This document shows positions 35,531 to 43,937 of a stretch of 64,000 bases of DNA, one piece after another. The first letter of the stretch is position 1, and every line of letters begins with the position of its first letter. The notes beneath the pieces were generated by a model. That model searched no databases. It saw only the letters and a list, made by a program, of their open reading frames with translations, and was not told the DNA's origin. The position numbers and the translations under genes are program-made. The DNA lies in NCBI GenBank assembly GCA_963737075.1, contig CAVTRI010000004.1:1-64000 (forward strand). The letters are read 5' to 3'. Source of the DNA: CAVTRI01 sp963737075 (lineage in GTDB: Bacteria > Actinomycetota > Acidimicrobiia > Acidimicrobiales > Palsa-688).

Positions 35531-36157
35531 TCAGTTTGCCAGCGGGATCCGCGCCGTCACGCTCAGGGTCCTCCTGCGCCCGTTTTGGTGGCGACCAACC
35601 TCGGCATCGATAAATCCCTGTTCCCGGCAGAGGTCTGCAAAGGCGGTGGCCTGTTCCTCGGTCCAGCCGTGGCTGGCGTGGCCGCGCGCACCTGCCCAGG
35701 TTCGGCGTTCGATGGCCACCAGGCGCCCCGCAGGGACTAGCACCCGTTTCACCTCTCCTAGCGCGGCGTCGAGGTCCGCCCAGTGATGAACCGAAGCGAT
35801 CGTCCACAGCACCGACACGGACCCGTCGGGCAACGGCAGCGACTCAGCACTGCCCGTGGCGTAACGAACGGTTTCAGAAGATCTCGTCAGGATTCGAGCC
35901 ACCCTCAGCATCACAGGCCCCGGATCGACACCGATCGCCGACGCTCCGAGGCGGGCAGCTCGCCGGACGGCGGTGCCGGGCCCACATCCGACGTCGACGA
36001 CCTGGTCTCCCGGATGCAGGCCGCTCAACTGCTCGGCGAGGCGGGCGTCGCCCTCCCGGCCCACGGCCATACTGGCGGCAGCGAGCAGCCCGGTGATGCC
36101 CGCGAAGACCCGGTAGTTGGCGTGGTGGTTGGGAACAAGCTGCTGCTGCGTACTCAT
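35531..36157 (-). CDS. SAM-dependent methyltransferase (methyltransferase type 11)
   Basis: A 208-residue methyltransferase: SAM motif I Val-Asp-Val-Gly-Cys-Gly-Pro-Gly-Thr near residue 57, motif II acidic Val-Asp-Pro-Gly, and a post-motif Pro-Ala-Gly-Arg-Leu. ATG 36157 is preferred over the upstream start at 36190, which lies in the divergent operator. The neighbouring MerR regulator reads the other way across a perfect palindrome, so it probably controls this gene. The substrate is unknown. Confidence 0.88.
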   Translation of the reverse strand: MSTQQQLVPNHHANYRVFAGITGLLAAASMAVGREGDARLAEQLSGLHPGDQVVDVGCGPGTAVRRAARLGASAIGVDPGPVMLRVARILTRSSETVRYATGSAESLPLPDGSVSVLWTIASVHHWADLDAALGEVKRVLVPAGRLVAIERRTWAGARGHASHGWTEEQATAFADLCREQGFIDAEVGRHQNGRRRTLSVTARIPLAN

Positions 36158-36174
36158 GTGAGGAAGCTTGACAG

Positions 36175-36190
36175 TTGAACCCGGGTTCAA
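36175..36190. promoter_or_regulatory. MerR-type operator palindrome
   Basis: Perfect 16-bp palindrome TTGAACCCGGGTTCAA between a methyltransferase and a divergent MerR gene. TTGAC -35-like boxes flank it on both strands, the usual geometry for MerR activators acting on a long-spacer promoter. Confidence 0.7.
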
Positions 36191-36204
36191 GTCAAGTACA
36201 TCGC

Positions 36205-36612
36205 GTGTCCCACCTACTCACGATCGGCGAAGTGGCCGAACGGGCTCACGTCGCCACCTCTGCCGTCCGCTACTACGAACGCAAGGGGCTGCTCGGCCCC
36301 GACGCCCGCCAGTCCGGCCAGCGCCGCTACAGAACCGAAACCCTCCGCAAGCTAGTCTTCATCCGCATGCTCCAAGACGCCGGCCTGGCTCTCGACGAGA
36401 TCCAGCGAATCCTCAGCGCCGCCACCGTGAAGGAATGGAAGGCCATCGCCCGCCGACGCCTTCAGGCGCTCGACCGGCAGATCGCCAAGCTCCAACATGC
36501 CCGAAGTGTGCTCGACGCCGCCTTACTTTGCCGTTTCGATCACCCCGCCACTGATTGTCACATCATGGGTGCAGAGATCGACCGTCGCCTCGATCCAGGA
36601 GACGTTCCTTGA
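36205..36612 (+). CDS. MerR-family transcriptional regulator
   Basis: A 135-residue regulator. The N-terminal winged helix has Leu-Thr-Ile-Gly-Glu-Val-Ala-Glu, Ala-Val-Arg-Tyr-Tyr-Glu-Arg-Lys-Gly-Leu-Leu and Arg-Tyr. A dimerisation coiled coil (about 80-105) follows. Cysteines near 113 and 123 may sense a ligand, but the SoxR iron-sulfur signature is absent. GTG 36205 is chosen because it follows the palindrome; an upstream ATG overlaps the operator. Confidence 0.9.
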   Translation: MSHLLTIGEVAERAHVATSAVRYYERKGLLGPDARQSGQRRYRTETLRKLVFIRMLQDAGLALDEIQRILSAATVKEWKAIARRRLQALDRQIAKLQHARSVLDAALLCRFDHPATDCHIMGAEIDRRLDPGDVP

Positions 36613-36703
36613 CAAGCGTGCCGCGTCCGGCAGCCAGCGTGTATTAGGCGATCAGGGACACGACGTCTCGGGATAATGGCCGCACGTTCGGGCTCACCTG
36701 GCC

Positions 36704-37345
36704 CTATTCATGGGCGGTACGGGACGTCGGTCGGGCGGCGGGCCCTCCCGTGGAAGGTGCTCGCGGGTCGCGTCCCATGAAGGCGGCAAAGCGCTCCCAA
36801 TCGTCGGCGTCGGGAGGTGGCGTCACCTCCGACCCGAAAGGGGCGCCTGTCTCCACCATGTTGCGGTACTGCGGTCTGATCAAGGCCTGGGCACCATCGA
36901 GTGCCGCCAGCCCGAGATGGGGATCCAACCGATCGAGCTGTCCGATCGCTTGGGCGAGATCCCACGCGTGGGCGGCTAGCTCGGCCAAGTACATGTCCAC
37001 GAGGGTTGCCCCGCTGTACTCCTCGCCCCAGGGCACGGTGAACTTCGATGACAACGCGGAATCGTCGGCCCATGCCTCCGCTGCCTCCCGGGCGGCGCGA
37101 CGTAGCTGACGCGGGGCGTCGGAGAGCTCGACATGAGGCGGCTCGTCTCCGGGCGGGGGTACCTGCCCCCGGCCGAGAGCAGCCGCCCGGTAGCCTGCTT
37201 CGACGAGGTGGTCGATCAGTTTGGCCACGTCGTATTTGGGGCATGGTGTCGGATGGCCGAGCTGCTCGGCGTCTGTTGCCGAGACGATCACCGCGGCGTT
37301 CTCATACGAGTCGAACAAAGTGCCTCGGCGGTCAGGGCCGGCCAT
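36704..37345 (-). CDS. TIGR03086-type metal-binding (DinB/maleylpyruvate isomerase-like) protein
   Basis: A 213-residue four-helix protein of the mycothiol-dependent isomerase/DinB superfamily. It has a Pro-Thr-Pro-Cys-Pro-x-Tyr-Asp-Val motif, His in Leu-Ile-Asp-His-Leu, and a later Glu-Leu-Ala-Ala-His-Ala-Trp-Asp-Leu-Ala. The His and Asp/Glu residues form the usual metal site. ATG 37345 has GGAGA upstream; the longer frame to 37612 is not coding-like. Reaction and substrate are not known. Confidence 0.86.
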   Translation of the reverse strand: MAGPDRRGTLFDSYENAAVIVSATDAEQLGHPTPCPKYDVAKLIDHLVEAGYRAAALGRGQVPPPGDEPPHVELSDAPRQLRRAAREAAEAWADDSALSSKFTVPWGEEYSGATLVDMYLAELAAHAWDLAQAIGQLDRLDPHLGLAALDGAQALIRPQYRNMVETGAPFGSEVTPPPDADDWERFAAFMGRDPRAPSTGGPAARPTSRTAHE

Positions 37346-37640
37346 GGGATCTCTCCATGGTGCTGGACGGTACCCCGGTCCGCTCGCCGCCCGTGATCGC
37401 AGTGAGTGACAGCTCTGATCAAGCCCGGAAACACCGATGGGCTCGTCCCGCGGGGGGTCTCTTCGCTGCTCTGGAAGAGCGGGCAGAACAACGGCTCCCG
37501 CCCGGCGGTAGGAGTGACCCTGGTGGCTAACAGTGCCTCGGCAATATGGGGCAGATCGGGGCGCGGGGATGGCTCGAGCATGAGCCGGCGTCGCCACTGG
37601 ATGTGTCCACATAGGTCAGCCTATCGTGTACACTAAGTCT

Positions 37641-37898
37641 ATGGAAGTTGGCATAAGAGAACTGCGCGGAAGATTGAGCGACTATTTGGCCCGGGTCCGA
37701 GAGGGCGACGAGGTCGTAGTCACCGACCGAGGCACTGCCTTTGCTCGGATCGTCCCAATCAAAGGCGGCCGGAGCTTGGACCGCGCTATCGCTGAGGGGA
37801 TCGTCATCCCCGCACTCCAGCCAACTCGGAGCCGACCCGCTCGACGGGTGAGGAGCCGCGGCAGCGTTAGCGACCTGGTTGGTGAGCAGCGCCGTTGA
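37641..37898 (+). CDS. Phd/YefM-type antitoxin
   Basis: An 85-residue antitoxin. The N-terminal Phd fold (Val-Gly-Ile-Arg-Glu-Leu-Arg-Gly-Arg-Leu-Ser-Asp-Tyr-Leu, then Gly-Asp-Glu-Val-Val-Val-Thr-Asp-Arg-Gly) binds DNA, and the tail should wrap the toxin. It overlaps the toxin start by four bases (TTGA). A GTGTACAC palindrome at 37626-37633, just upstream, is a likely autoregulatory site. Confidence 0.88.
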   Translation: MEVGIRELRGRLSDYLARVREGDEVVVTDRGTAFARIVPIKGGRSLDRAIAEGIVIPALQPTRSRPARRVRSRGSVSDLVGEQRR

Positions 37899-38326
37899 TT
37901 GTGTACTTCGACACGTCGGCCATCGTGCCCGTAGTCATCGAAGAGCCCTCAAGCATGGTCGCTTCTCGACTCTGGGACGAGGCGGACCGCGTCGTGTCTT
38001 CGCGTCTCGTCTACGCGGAAGGTAGAGGGGCGTTGGCCATGGCCCGTCGACTCGACCGAATTGACGAACAGGGGCTGAGAAGGGCGGTCGACGACTTCGA
38101 AAGTCTTCACGACCAGCTTGACATGATCGAGGTCACCGAGGGCCTCATTCGAGAAGCTGGAGGGTTGGCTGAGCAGCTGAGCCTCCGTGGCTATGACGCT
38201 GTCCACCTGGCTTCGGCAAGGCTGTTGGACGACCCCGAGATGGTCCTGGCGGCAGGCGACCAGAGCCTCCTCGCTGCCGCTCGAGCGATGGGGATCGCCA
38301 CAGCCGATCTGACCGGTCAATCCTGA
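37895..38326 (+). CDS. VapC-type PIN-domain toxin
   Basis: A 143-residue PIN ribonuclease. Acidic residues are in Tyr-Phe-Asp-Thr-Ser (Asp6), a Glu in Val-Tyr-Ala-Glu (near 42), Tyr-Asp-Ala-Val-His (Asp near 99) and Ala-Ala-Gly-Asp (near 117). Such toxins cleave tRNA or rRNA when released. TTG 37895 is the start, coupled to the antitoxin. The pair looks complete. Confidence 0.9.
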   Translation: MIVYFDTSAIVPVVIEEPSSMVASRLWDEADRVVSSRLVYAEGRGALAMARRLDRIDEQGLRRAVDDFESLHDQLDMIEVTEGLIREAGGLAEQLSLRGYDAVHLASARLLDDPEMVLAAGDQSLLAAARAMGIATADLTGQS

Positions 38327-38519
38327 CCGGCTGTGGGGGGCCACTCGCCCGGGACCCGACGATCAGGGCGCCGGGCCGCCCTGATGATGGTCCGCGGTTA
38401 TGGGATGCCGGCTTGAGGCCCTGGCCGGGAGAACGGACCTCCTTCTGTAGAACTCGCGAGGTATCAGGCTCACCAAATCTGTCGAGCAGCAAGCGGCAAG
38501 CTCGAGTACAACAGGGGGT

Positions 38520-39323
38520 ATGTCGGATCAGCCCTCACAAACAGCTCTGGATGTCTACAGAGAGGTGCTGCTCGATCCAGAACTCCAGAGGCTCCGTCGG
38601 GAGTTTGTAACGGTAACGGCTGAGTCCCTTGAAGGAGTCGCCGGATGGGTCGGATTCGATTCCATTCTCGGCGGCGGAGACCTCCTGCCGGACGGAGGCC
38701 GTCACGCGCGCGCTGACACATCCGACCGTTACCTTGCGTTCAGAGCGGTCGCCGCAGCAATAGAAATGAGCGGTGAACTCGCCGCCGGAACGGTACAGCT
38801 CCTCGGAGGCGAGAAGCTGTACGCCTCGGCGGCATTGATTCGGCAACTGATCGAGACGGAGTACCTGCTAACCGAGTTCGACGAAGACTTCACACGCGCA
38901 GGCGAATGGGCACGCTCAACGCCCGACGAGATCCGTCGCTCGTTCAATCCCAAGTCGATGCGAGCCATGGGCGGCTTCTCGGACCGTGAATACTGGACAC
39001 ATTGCGACATCGGCGGGCATCCATCGCCGGCAGGCCGCGTGCTGCTCCGACACAGCCTTGCTGTCGACCCCGGTGAGGACGATGTCCTCGTAGCATCCAT
39101 CTGGGGAGATCTCGCTCAGCACCTTCGCCGAATCTGGCACCGAGTGGACTCGCTCCTCGTGGGCCAGCACGCCCGGTACGCAACCGTCCGCCAGGAGTCA
39201 CGAGTTCGTGTCCAGGAGATTGAGGAACGATGGACGCGGACCGATCCGCTCGCTGCGCCCGTGAACTTCGGGTTGCTCGACGAATTGCTCTCACTCCACG
39301 ATGAGAGTGGGTCGACGAGGTAG
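38520..39323 (+). CDS. Hypothetical helical protein
   Basis: A 267-residue largely helical soluble protein with a Tyr-Ala-Ser-Ala-Ala-Leu-Ile-Arg-Gln-Leu-Ile-Glu-Thr-Glu-Tyr segment (about residues 101-116) that recalls HEPN/DUF5677-like proteins; the similarity is weak. Base use is less GC-extreme than its neighbours, which suggests recent acquisition. It follows the toxin-antitoxin pair by 190 bp, in the typical accessory neighbourhood. No function assigned. Confidence 0.7.
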   Translation: MSDQPSQTALDVYREVLLDPELQRLRREFVTVTAESLEGVAGWVGFDSILGGGDLLPDGGRHARADTSDRYLAFRAVAAAIEMSGELAAGTVQLLGGEKLYASAALIRQLIETEYLLTEFDEDFTRAGEWARSTPDEIRRSFNPKSMRAMGGFSDREYWTHCDIGGHPSPAGRVLLRHSLAVDPGEDDVLVASIWGDLAQHLRRIWHRVDSLLVGQHARYATVRQESRVRVQEIEERWTRTDPLAAPVNFGLLDELLSLHDESGSTR

Positions 39324-39661
39324 TGAGTTCAGAGGATCGGCGTGAAGGAGCGGCGCCAGGCTAACACCGCGATTGCGCGTTACCATCACGAGTTCCGACG
39401 GGCCGACCGGCTGTGAGGGCCGACCGATGCATCGGTCTCGTAACGGTCACACGCATCGGTGCCAGGAGAAACCCTCCATCGGTGGCCACCCTGAGGTCGG
39501 TGATAGTCAGATCGAAGTCCCGCCTCTTTGTAAAGGGTCCGCCCGGAGTTTGACCGGGACGCGCCCGCTCGAGTCGCCGTCGGGTGCTTGAAGGTCGCGC
39601 GCAGAACATAGCCCCGTAGAAGCCGGCGGTCAAGGATGGCTTCCGTCCAGGGAAAGGCTGA
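39324..39661. other. Gap without a recognised gene
   Basis: About 340 bp; no gene, RNA or repeat recognised. Confidence 0.35.
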
Positions 39662-40129
39662 ATGATATGGGGCATGACGTTCGCCCTTCTTGAGGCCAAC
39701 AGCACCGACCGAGCGGTGCTGAGACGGCTCATCGAGCTCTACCGATATGACTTCTCCGAGTTCGACCAGGCGGACGTGGGCCCTCACGGTGACTATGGGT
39801 ATCGCTACCTCGATCACTATTGGGCTGACCCCGGCCGTCACCCGTTCCTCTTCCAGATCGACGACAACTGGGCGGGCTTCGCTCTGGTGCGGGAGATCCC
39901 GCCCTACGACATGGCCGAGTTCTTCGTGATGCGGAAGTACCGTCGACTCGGCTTCGACCGACAGGCGGCGGCCGCCGTATTAACCAGATTTCCCGGCCGT
40001 TGGCAGGTACGACAGCAGCTGACGAACCCGGCAGCGACGGCCTTCTGGCGTACGGCGATCCCCTTCGTGTACACGGAGCGAGAGACCCTGGACGAGATCG
40101 TCCAGGAGTTCACCTCACAGCTGGAGTAG
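39662..40129 (+). CDS. GNAT-family acetyltransferase-like protein
   Basis: A 155-residue protein with the GNAT layout: an Arg-Arg-Leu-Ile-Glu-Leu-Tyr N-terminal helix, then a beta strand Ala-Gly-Phe-Ala-Leu-Val, the motif A strand Met-Ala-Glu-Phe-Phe-Val followed by Arg-Lys-Tyr-Arg-Arg-Leu-Gly in place of the usual Arg-x-x-Gly-x-Gly/Ala loop, and Asn-Pro-Ala-Ala-x-x-Phe-Trp. ATG 39662 has GAAAGG upstream; ATG 39674 is possible. Substrate unknown. Confidence 0.82.
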   Translation: MIWGMTFALLEANSTDRAVLRRLIELYRYDFSEFDQADVGPHGDYGYRYLDHYWADPGRHPFLFQIDDNWAGFALVREIPPYDMAEFFVMRKYRRLGFDRQAAAAVLTRFPGRWQVRQQLTNPAATAFWRTAIPFVYTERETLDEIVQEFTSQLE

Positions 40130-40225
40130 TCACGCAGCTCACCAGCGAACGCGCATCTATCCGGCGTTCAGGGCGCCCTGACGAGAGCTGGGCGGTCGAT
40201 GTTGTGGGATAGGGCCGGGGGGTCA

Positions 40226-40966
40226 TCAGATTCGTCGGTGACCGATTACCGCTCGGAGGCCAACCGGCAGGGTCTCGGTTCCGAATGAGGAAGTGACCAC
40301 CGCATCAACCTGGTGGTCGGCGAGCAGTCCAGGCAGGTGTGAGGTGTCGATGAGTACATTGTCGTGCCGTTCGTCATCACGCCGCTAGGAGCCGTCTTGG
40401 TTGCGGACAAAGACCGCCATCTGTCTCGCAAAGCGGGAGGGGGACGGCATAGAGACTTCGGTGATGACCGCCCATTCGTCACCGACACGGCCCTGGTTCG
40501 AGGCGTCGCGGCGCGCTTCGCCCCACTCCAGGTCGCAGATGTCAACCGCCAGCACCCCGCCCGGCCGGAGGGCCTCAGCCGCGGCGACAAACGCCCGGTC
40601 GATCGACTCTTCGTCGGGCAAATAGCTGAAGGGGTGGCCGACCGAGACGATGGCATCGCAGCTTGGAATGGCATCGTCGGGAAGGACGAGTTCGGCGAAC
40701 CGCTCGACCTGGGGAGCTGTCTTTCGGGCGAGGTCCAGCATGGCGGGCGATGCATCGGTGGCGACCACCCGGTGGCCGGCATCGAGAAGATGCCGGGTGA
40801 GCAGTCCGCTGCCACAGCCAAGCTCCACCACCAGGCCGTCCCGGTCACGGATCGGGGACAAGAGACTGAGGATGCCCGGTGCGACCAAGTCGGCGTGGAA
40901 GCCGAATCCGAGGTGGTGGACCAGAGCGAGGTCGTGTCGGTAATAGGGTTCGCCTCGAGCATCCAT
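40226..40966 (-). pseudogene. SAM-dependent methyltransferase with an in-frame amber codon
   Basis: ATG 40966 begins a methyltransferase with motif I Val-Glu-Leu-Gly-Cys-Gly-Ser-Gly (near residue 49) and Ala-Thr-Asp-Ala-Ser (motif II). At 40387-40385 a TAG stops the frame after 193 residues. The same frame then continues with convincing protein sequence (Arg-Arg-Asp-Asp-Glu-Arg-His, Val-Leu-Ile-Asp-Thr) to TGA 40226, giving 246 residues. The stop sits where relatives would have Trp (Gly-Ser-Trp-Arg), so a TGG to TAG change is likely. Confidence 0.8.
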
Positions 40967-41131
40967 GTCGTTGTCCTGGCGAATTCTATGCGAGGGGTGC
41001 GCCCCGAGCCGAACCGCCGACTAGCCCTCGCGCCCCGCCCCGGCGTTGGAGGGCACCCGGGCGTCGACTCCCGCCGAGCGTTCTGGGGCGCGTATCTGGC
41101 CGACCGGGCGCAGACCTGAGCGGTCCGCGGA

Positions 41132-41644
41132 TCAGCCATCGAAGCGGAACCGGGTCTGGGCAAACTCGCCCTTGGCGAAGGACAGCACCTTGCGGGGACG
41201 GACCTCGAAGACGTGGGCGACGCCCGGTTCGTGGTGGAAGGCGCCGTCGCGCACGTCGTACTGCCAGTCGCCGTCGTACTTCGTCTTCCACATTGCGGCC
41301 AGCGCGCGCAGCAACGCGTCATCGGTGACCTGCTCGGCCCGTCCCTCGACGACGACGTCGAGGCCGGCCTTCCAGCGGTTGTCGCCCGTTGTGAGCACGC
41401 ACTGGTCGTTGGCGCGCAGGTTGAGGGCCTTCTGCTCGCCGGGGCCGGTGCAGAAGTAGAGCGCGCCGTCGCGCCACACCGCGGGTAGCGGCGTGACGTG
41501 CGGACGACCGTCGGTGCGCACCGTCGAGATCCAGAACAGCTCGGCCGATACGAGCACGCCGACGACGTCCTCCCACGGCGTCGGCGTGGCGCCGGGCGCG
41601 CTGAAGCCGGTGTGCAGATCGGGTGTCGGAGCAGGCGATGACAT
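41132..41644 (-). CDS. Pyridoxamine-phosphate-oxidase-like FMN/F420-binding protein
   Basis: A 170-residue split-barrel flavoprotein-like protein: Phe-Trp-Ile-Ser-Thr-Val-Arg-x-Asp-Gly-Arg-Pro-His-Val-Thr-Pro-Leu-Pro, then Leu-Tyr-Phe-Cys-Thr-Gly-Pro-Gly-Glu-Gln-Lys-Ala-x-Asn-Leu, which is the common PPOX pattern. In actinobacteria such proteins often bind F420. ATG 41644 lies 14 bp after the stop of the beta-lactamase-like gene, on the same strand, so both are probably in one transcript. Confidence 0.9.
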   Translation of the reverse strand: MSSPAPTPDLHTGFSAPGATPTPWEDVVGVLVSAELFWISTVRTDGRPHVTPLPAVWRDGALYFCTGPGEQKALNLRANDQCVLTTGDNRWKAGLDVVVEGRAEQVTDDALLRALAAMWKTKYDGDWQYDVRDGAFHHEPGVAHVFEVRPRKVLSFAKGEFAQTRFRFDG

Positions 41645-41658
41645 CACGACCTCCCTGG

Positions 41659-42852
41659 TCAGTTGTCGAGCGCGGTGTACGCGCCGGTCCAGAAGTCCTG
41701 GATGACCGCCGGCGGGGGGAACGGGCCGGCAAAGGCGTCGGTGCTGAGCATGACGCCGACGAGCGCGTTGCTGGGGTCGTTCGACCACATGCTCCCCATG
41801 CCGCCTGCCCAGCCGTACGACCCGATGGAGGGCCCGAGACCGGTGCGGCGCACCTGCACACCGACGCCGAAACCCCACCCCTGCGAGCCGTCGGGCAGGG
41901 GCCCGGGCGCGCCGCTTGCGACATCGATGTGGTCGGTGGTCATCGCCTCGATGGAGGCGCGCGACAGCAGGCGCGAGCCATCCGGGAGCCGCCCGCCCGA
42001 CAGGAGCATCCGCCCGAACGCGTGCAGGTCGTCCACCGTCGACACAAGGCCGGCCGCGCCAGACGGAAACGCGGGCGGCTTCGCCCATTGGCCATCCGGA
42101 GGATCGAAGACGAACCGTGCGCCGGTTGGGTCGGTGGCGTAGCAGGTGCCGAACCGGTTGACGTCGGCGACGGAGAAGGCGGTGTCGACCATCCCCAACG
42201 GCTCGAACACACGGTCGCGCAGTACGACGTCGAGCGGTTGGCCGGCGGCGCGTGCGATGAGCACGCCGAGCACGTCGGCCCCGCTGTTGTAGAGCCAGCG
42301 CTCGCCGGGCTGGTAAAGGAGGGGCAGCGTCGAGAGCCGGCGCATCCATTCGTCCGGCGGCGGCGGTACCTGCGGCTCAGGCGGACCGGCGCCCAGCTCG
42401 AGCTCGGCCAGCGCGTCGAGGAACGGCTGCGGCCAAGGTGCCGCGAAGTCCATGCCGATGCCAAGCCGGAACGTCAACACGTCATGCAGCGTGATCGGCC
42501 GCCGGGCGGCCACCGTTTCCCCCTCGATCGGACCGCGAGCGTCGACGAGTACGCGCCGGTCGGACAGTTCGGGGAGCAGCGCGTCGACGGGATCGTCGAG
42601 CCGCAGCTTGTACTCCTCCACGAGGATGAGCGCCGCCACCGCCACGATCGGCTTGGTCATCGACGAGATGCGGAAGATGCTGTCGCGTCCGACAGGCGCC
42701 GGTTCGCCCCGGGTGAGCCGGCCGGCGACACCGGCCTCCACCTGATCGCCTGCGGCCAGCAGCCAGGCGACACCGCCGACCCGGTCCTGCTCGACATGGT
42801 GCTGCATCGCCTGGGCGAGGTTCGCCAGGCGTTGAGGGTCGAATCCGCTCAT
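41659..42852 (-). CDS. Serine beta-lactamase-like hydrolase (class C fold)
   Basis: A 397-residue protein of the class C beta-lactamase/DD-peptidase/esterase family. Catalytic Ser64-x-x-Lys67 (Ser-Met-Thr-Lys) and Tyr188-Asn-Ser190 are present; the third motif near the C terminus reads Gly-Trp-Ala-Gly-Gly, close to the His/Trp-x-Gly of esterase-like members. No signal peptide, so it is likely cytosolic and an esterase or peptidase rather than a resistance enzyme. ATG 42852. Confidence 0.93.
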   Translation of the reverse strand: MSGFDPQRLANLAQAMQHHVEQDRVGGVAWLLAAGDQVEAGVAGRLTRGEPAPVGRDSIFRISSMTKPIVAVAALILVEEYKLRLDDPVDALLPELSDRRVLVDARGPIEGETVAARRPITLHDVLTFRLGIGMDFAAPWPQPFLDALAELELGAGPPEPQVPPPPDEWMRRLSTLPLLYQPGERWLYNSGADVLGVLIARAAGQPLDVVLRDRVFEPLGMVDTAFSVADVNRFGTCYATDPTGARFVFDPPDGQWAKPPAFPSGAAGLVSTVDDLHAFGRMLLSGGRLPDGSRLLSRASIEAMTTDHIDVASGAPGPLPDGSQGWGFGVGVQVRRTGLGPSIGSYGWAGGMGSMWSNDPSNALVGVMLSTDAFAGPFPPPAVIQDFWTGAYTALDN

Positions 42853-43210
42853 ATGGGCTTCGACGCTACAACGGTCGAGAACTCATCTGTGGCGCACTCG
42901 GAACGGGCAAGCGGGCGGCGACATTCGTGCGCTAGCTAAAGCAAGCGGGCGACGACATTCGTGCGCTAGCTAAAGCTAGTGGTCGTGGTAGTCCCAACTG
43001 CCCAGATGTGCGGGGCCATCCGGGTGCCGGCCGAACAGATTGACCGCACGCTTCACCTCCGCCGAGCCGGCGATCGGTGACGCGAGAGTCTCGAATATAC
43101 GAAGTTCTATTGGGACAGGCGCTGCCTGCGTATTCGCAGGATCGAGGGCGGGGGCTGGATCTCGCCGCGGGGACGACGAAGGCGTAGAGACCTTCTAGCG
43201 TGTCTGTCTC
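42853..43210. other. Gap holding a short tandem repeat
   Basis: About 360 bp between the beta-lactamase-like and HIT genes. Apart from the repeat listed next nothing was recognised. Confidence 0.4.
42908..42975. repeat. Two tandem copies of a 34-bp repeat
   Basis: Units 42908-42941 and 42942-42975 differ at one base. Each contains ACATTCGTGCG followed by GCTAGC, a 6-bp palindrome. There are no spacers, so it is not a CRISPR array; part of a further unit (CTAG) follows. Confidence 0.85.
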
Positions 43211-43237
43211 CTGGAGAACTGCGTCTTCTGCGCCATC

Positions 43238-43630
43238 GTGTCCGATGCCATGTCATCCGAGAAGGTGTACGAGGATGATCAAACTGTCGCCTTCATGGAT
43301 ATCAACCCGGCCAGTCTCGGTCACTCGCTTGTGATCCCCAAGCAACATGCCCGCGACCTCACCGACCTGGACGTCGAGGACCTGAAGGCCATGGCGTCTA
43401 CGGCCCAACGGGTCGGCAAGGCGCTCGTTGGCGGCCTAGGTGCCGCGGGCGTCAACCTGATGCTTTCCAGCGGACGTGCCGCCTTTCAGTCCGTCTTCCA
43501 CATCCACTTCCACGTCATTCCCCGATATCCCGACGACCACATCCGGTTGCCTTGGATACCGGCACCGGGCGATCCGAAAGTCATAGCCGACGCTGGATGG
43601 TCGTTGAGATCCGCGCTGGCCCAAGACTGA
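43238..43630 (+). CDS. HIT-family nucleotide hydrolase
   Basis: A 130-residue histidine-triad protein: His-Ile-His-Phe-His-Val-Ile-Pro (residues about 89-96) carries the catalytic histidine, and Gly-His-Ser-Leu-Val-Ile-Pro-Lys-x-His is the usual nucleotide contact. Members hydrolyse AMP-lysine or dinucleotides. GTG 43238 is the first standard start. The frame is open upstream from a stop at 43196 and encodes Asn-Cys-Val-Phe-Cys-Ala-Ile, the normal zinc-binding N terminus, so a CTG start at 43211 or a lost ATG is likely. Confidence 0.92.
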   Translation: MSDAMSSEKVYEDDQTVAFMDINPASLGHSLVIPKQHARDLTDLDVEDLKAMASTAQRVGKALVGGLGAAGVNLMLSSGRAAFQSVFHIHFHVIPRYPDDHIRLPWIPAPGDPKVIADAGWSLRSALAQD

Positions 43631-43937
43631 GCCGACGGATCGCTCTGGGTTCCAGCCAAAGCTTGACGTCCACTACGGGCTGAGGCTGTCGCCGTGCCGG
43701 CGGTAGACGATAGTGAGCGACTGACTAATTACGGCTATCCGTTCTGGGACGAGGTTGACGTTTCCACGAGTGAAGGAGACTTTTGCAAAGGCGCGGCGTT
43801 ATCCAGGTTCCGCCGCGCGCCTTGTCAGAACTCGCAGTTCAACAATCATCCTCCCCAGCGTGCGCACGCCGAGAGTATGCCTCGCCCGAAGGGGCAGGGT
43901 ATCCAAGCGCCGCCTGGTCAGTCTTCGAACGCGAACA
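43631..43937. other. Gap without a recognised gene
   Basis: About 300 bp between convergent HIT and SelO genes; nothing recognised. Confidence 0.35.

Noticed and set aside
41623..42939. A 438-codon plus-strand frame
   Set aside because: It is the antisense shadow of the PPOX and beta-lactamase-like genes, whose motifs are clear on the minus strand.
42908..42975. CRISPR array
   Set aside because: Only two repeats, directly adjacent, with no spacers and no cas genes.
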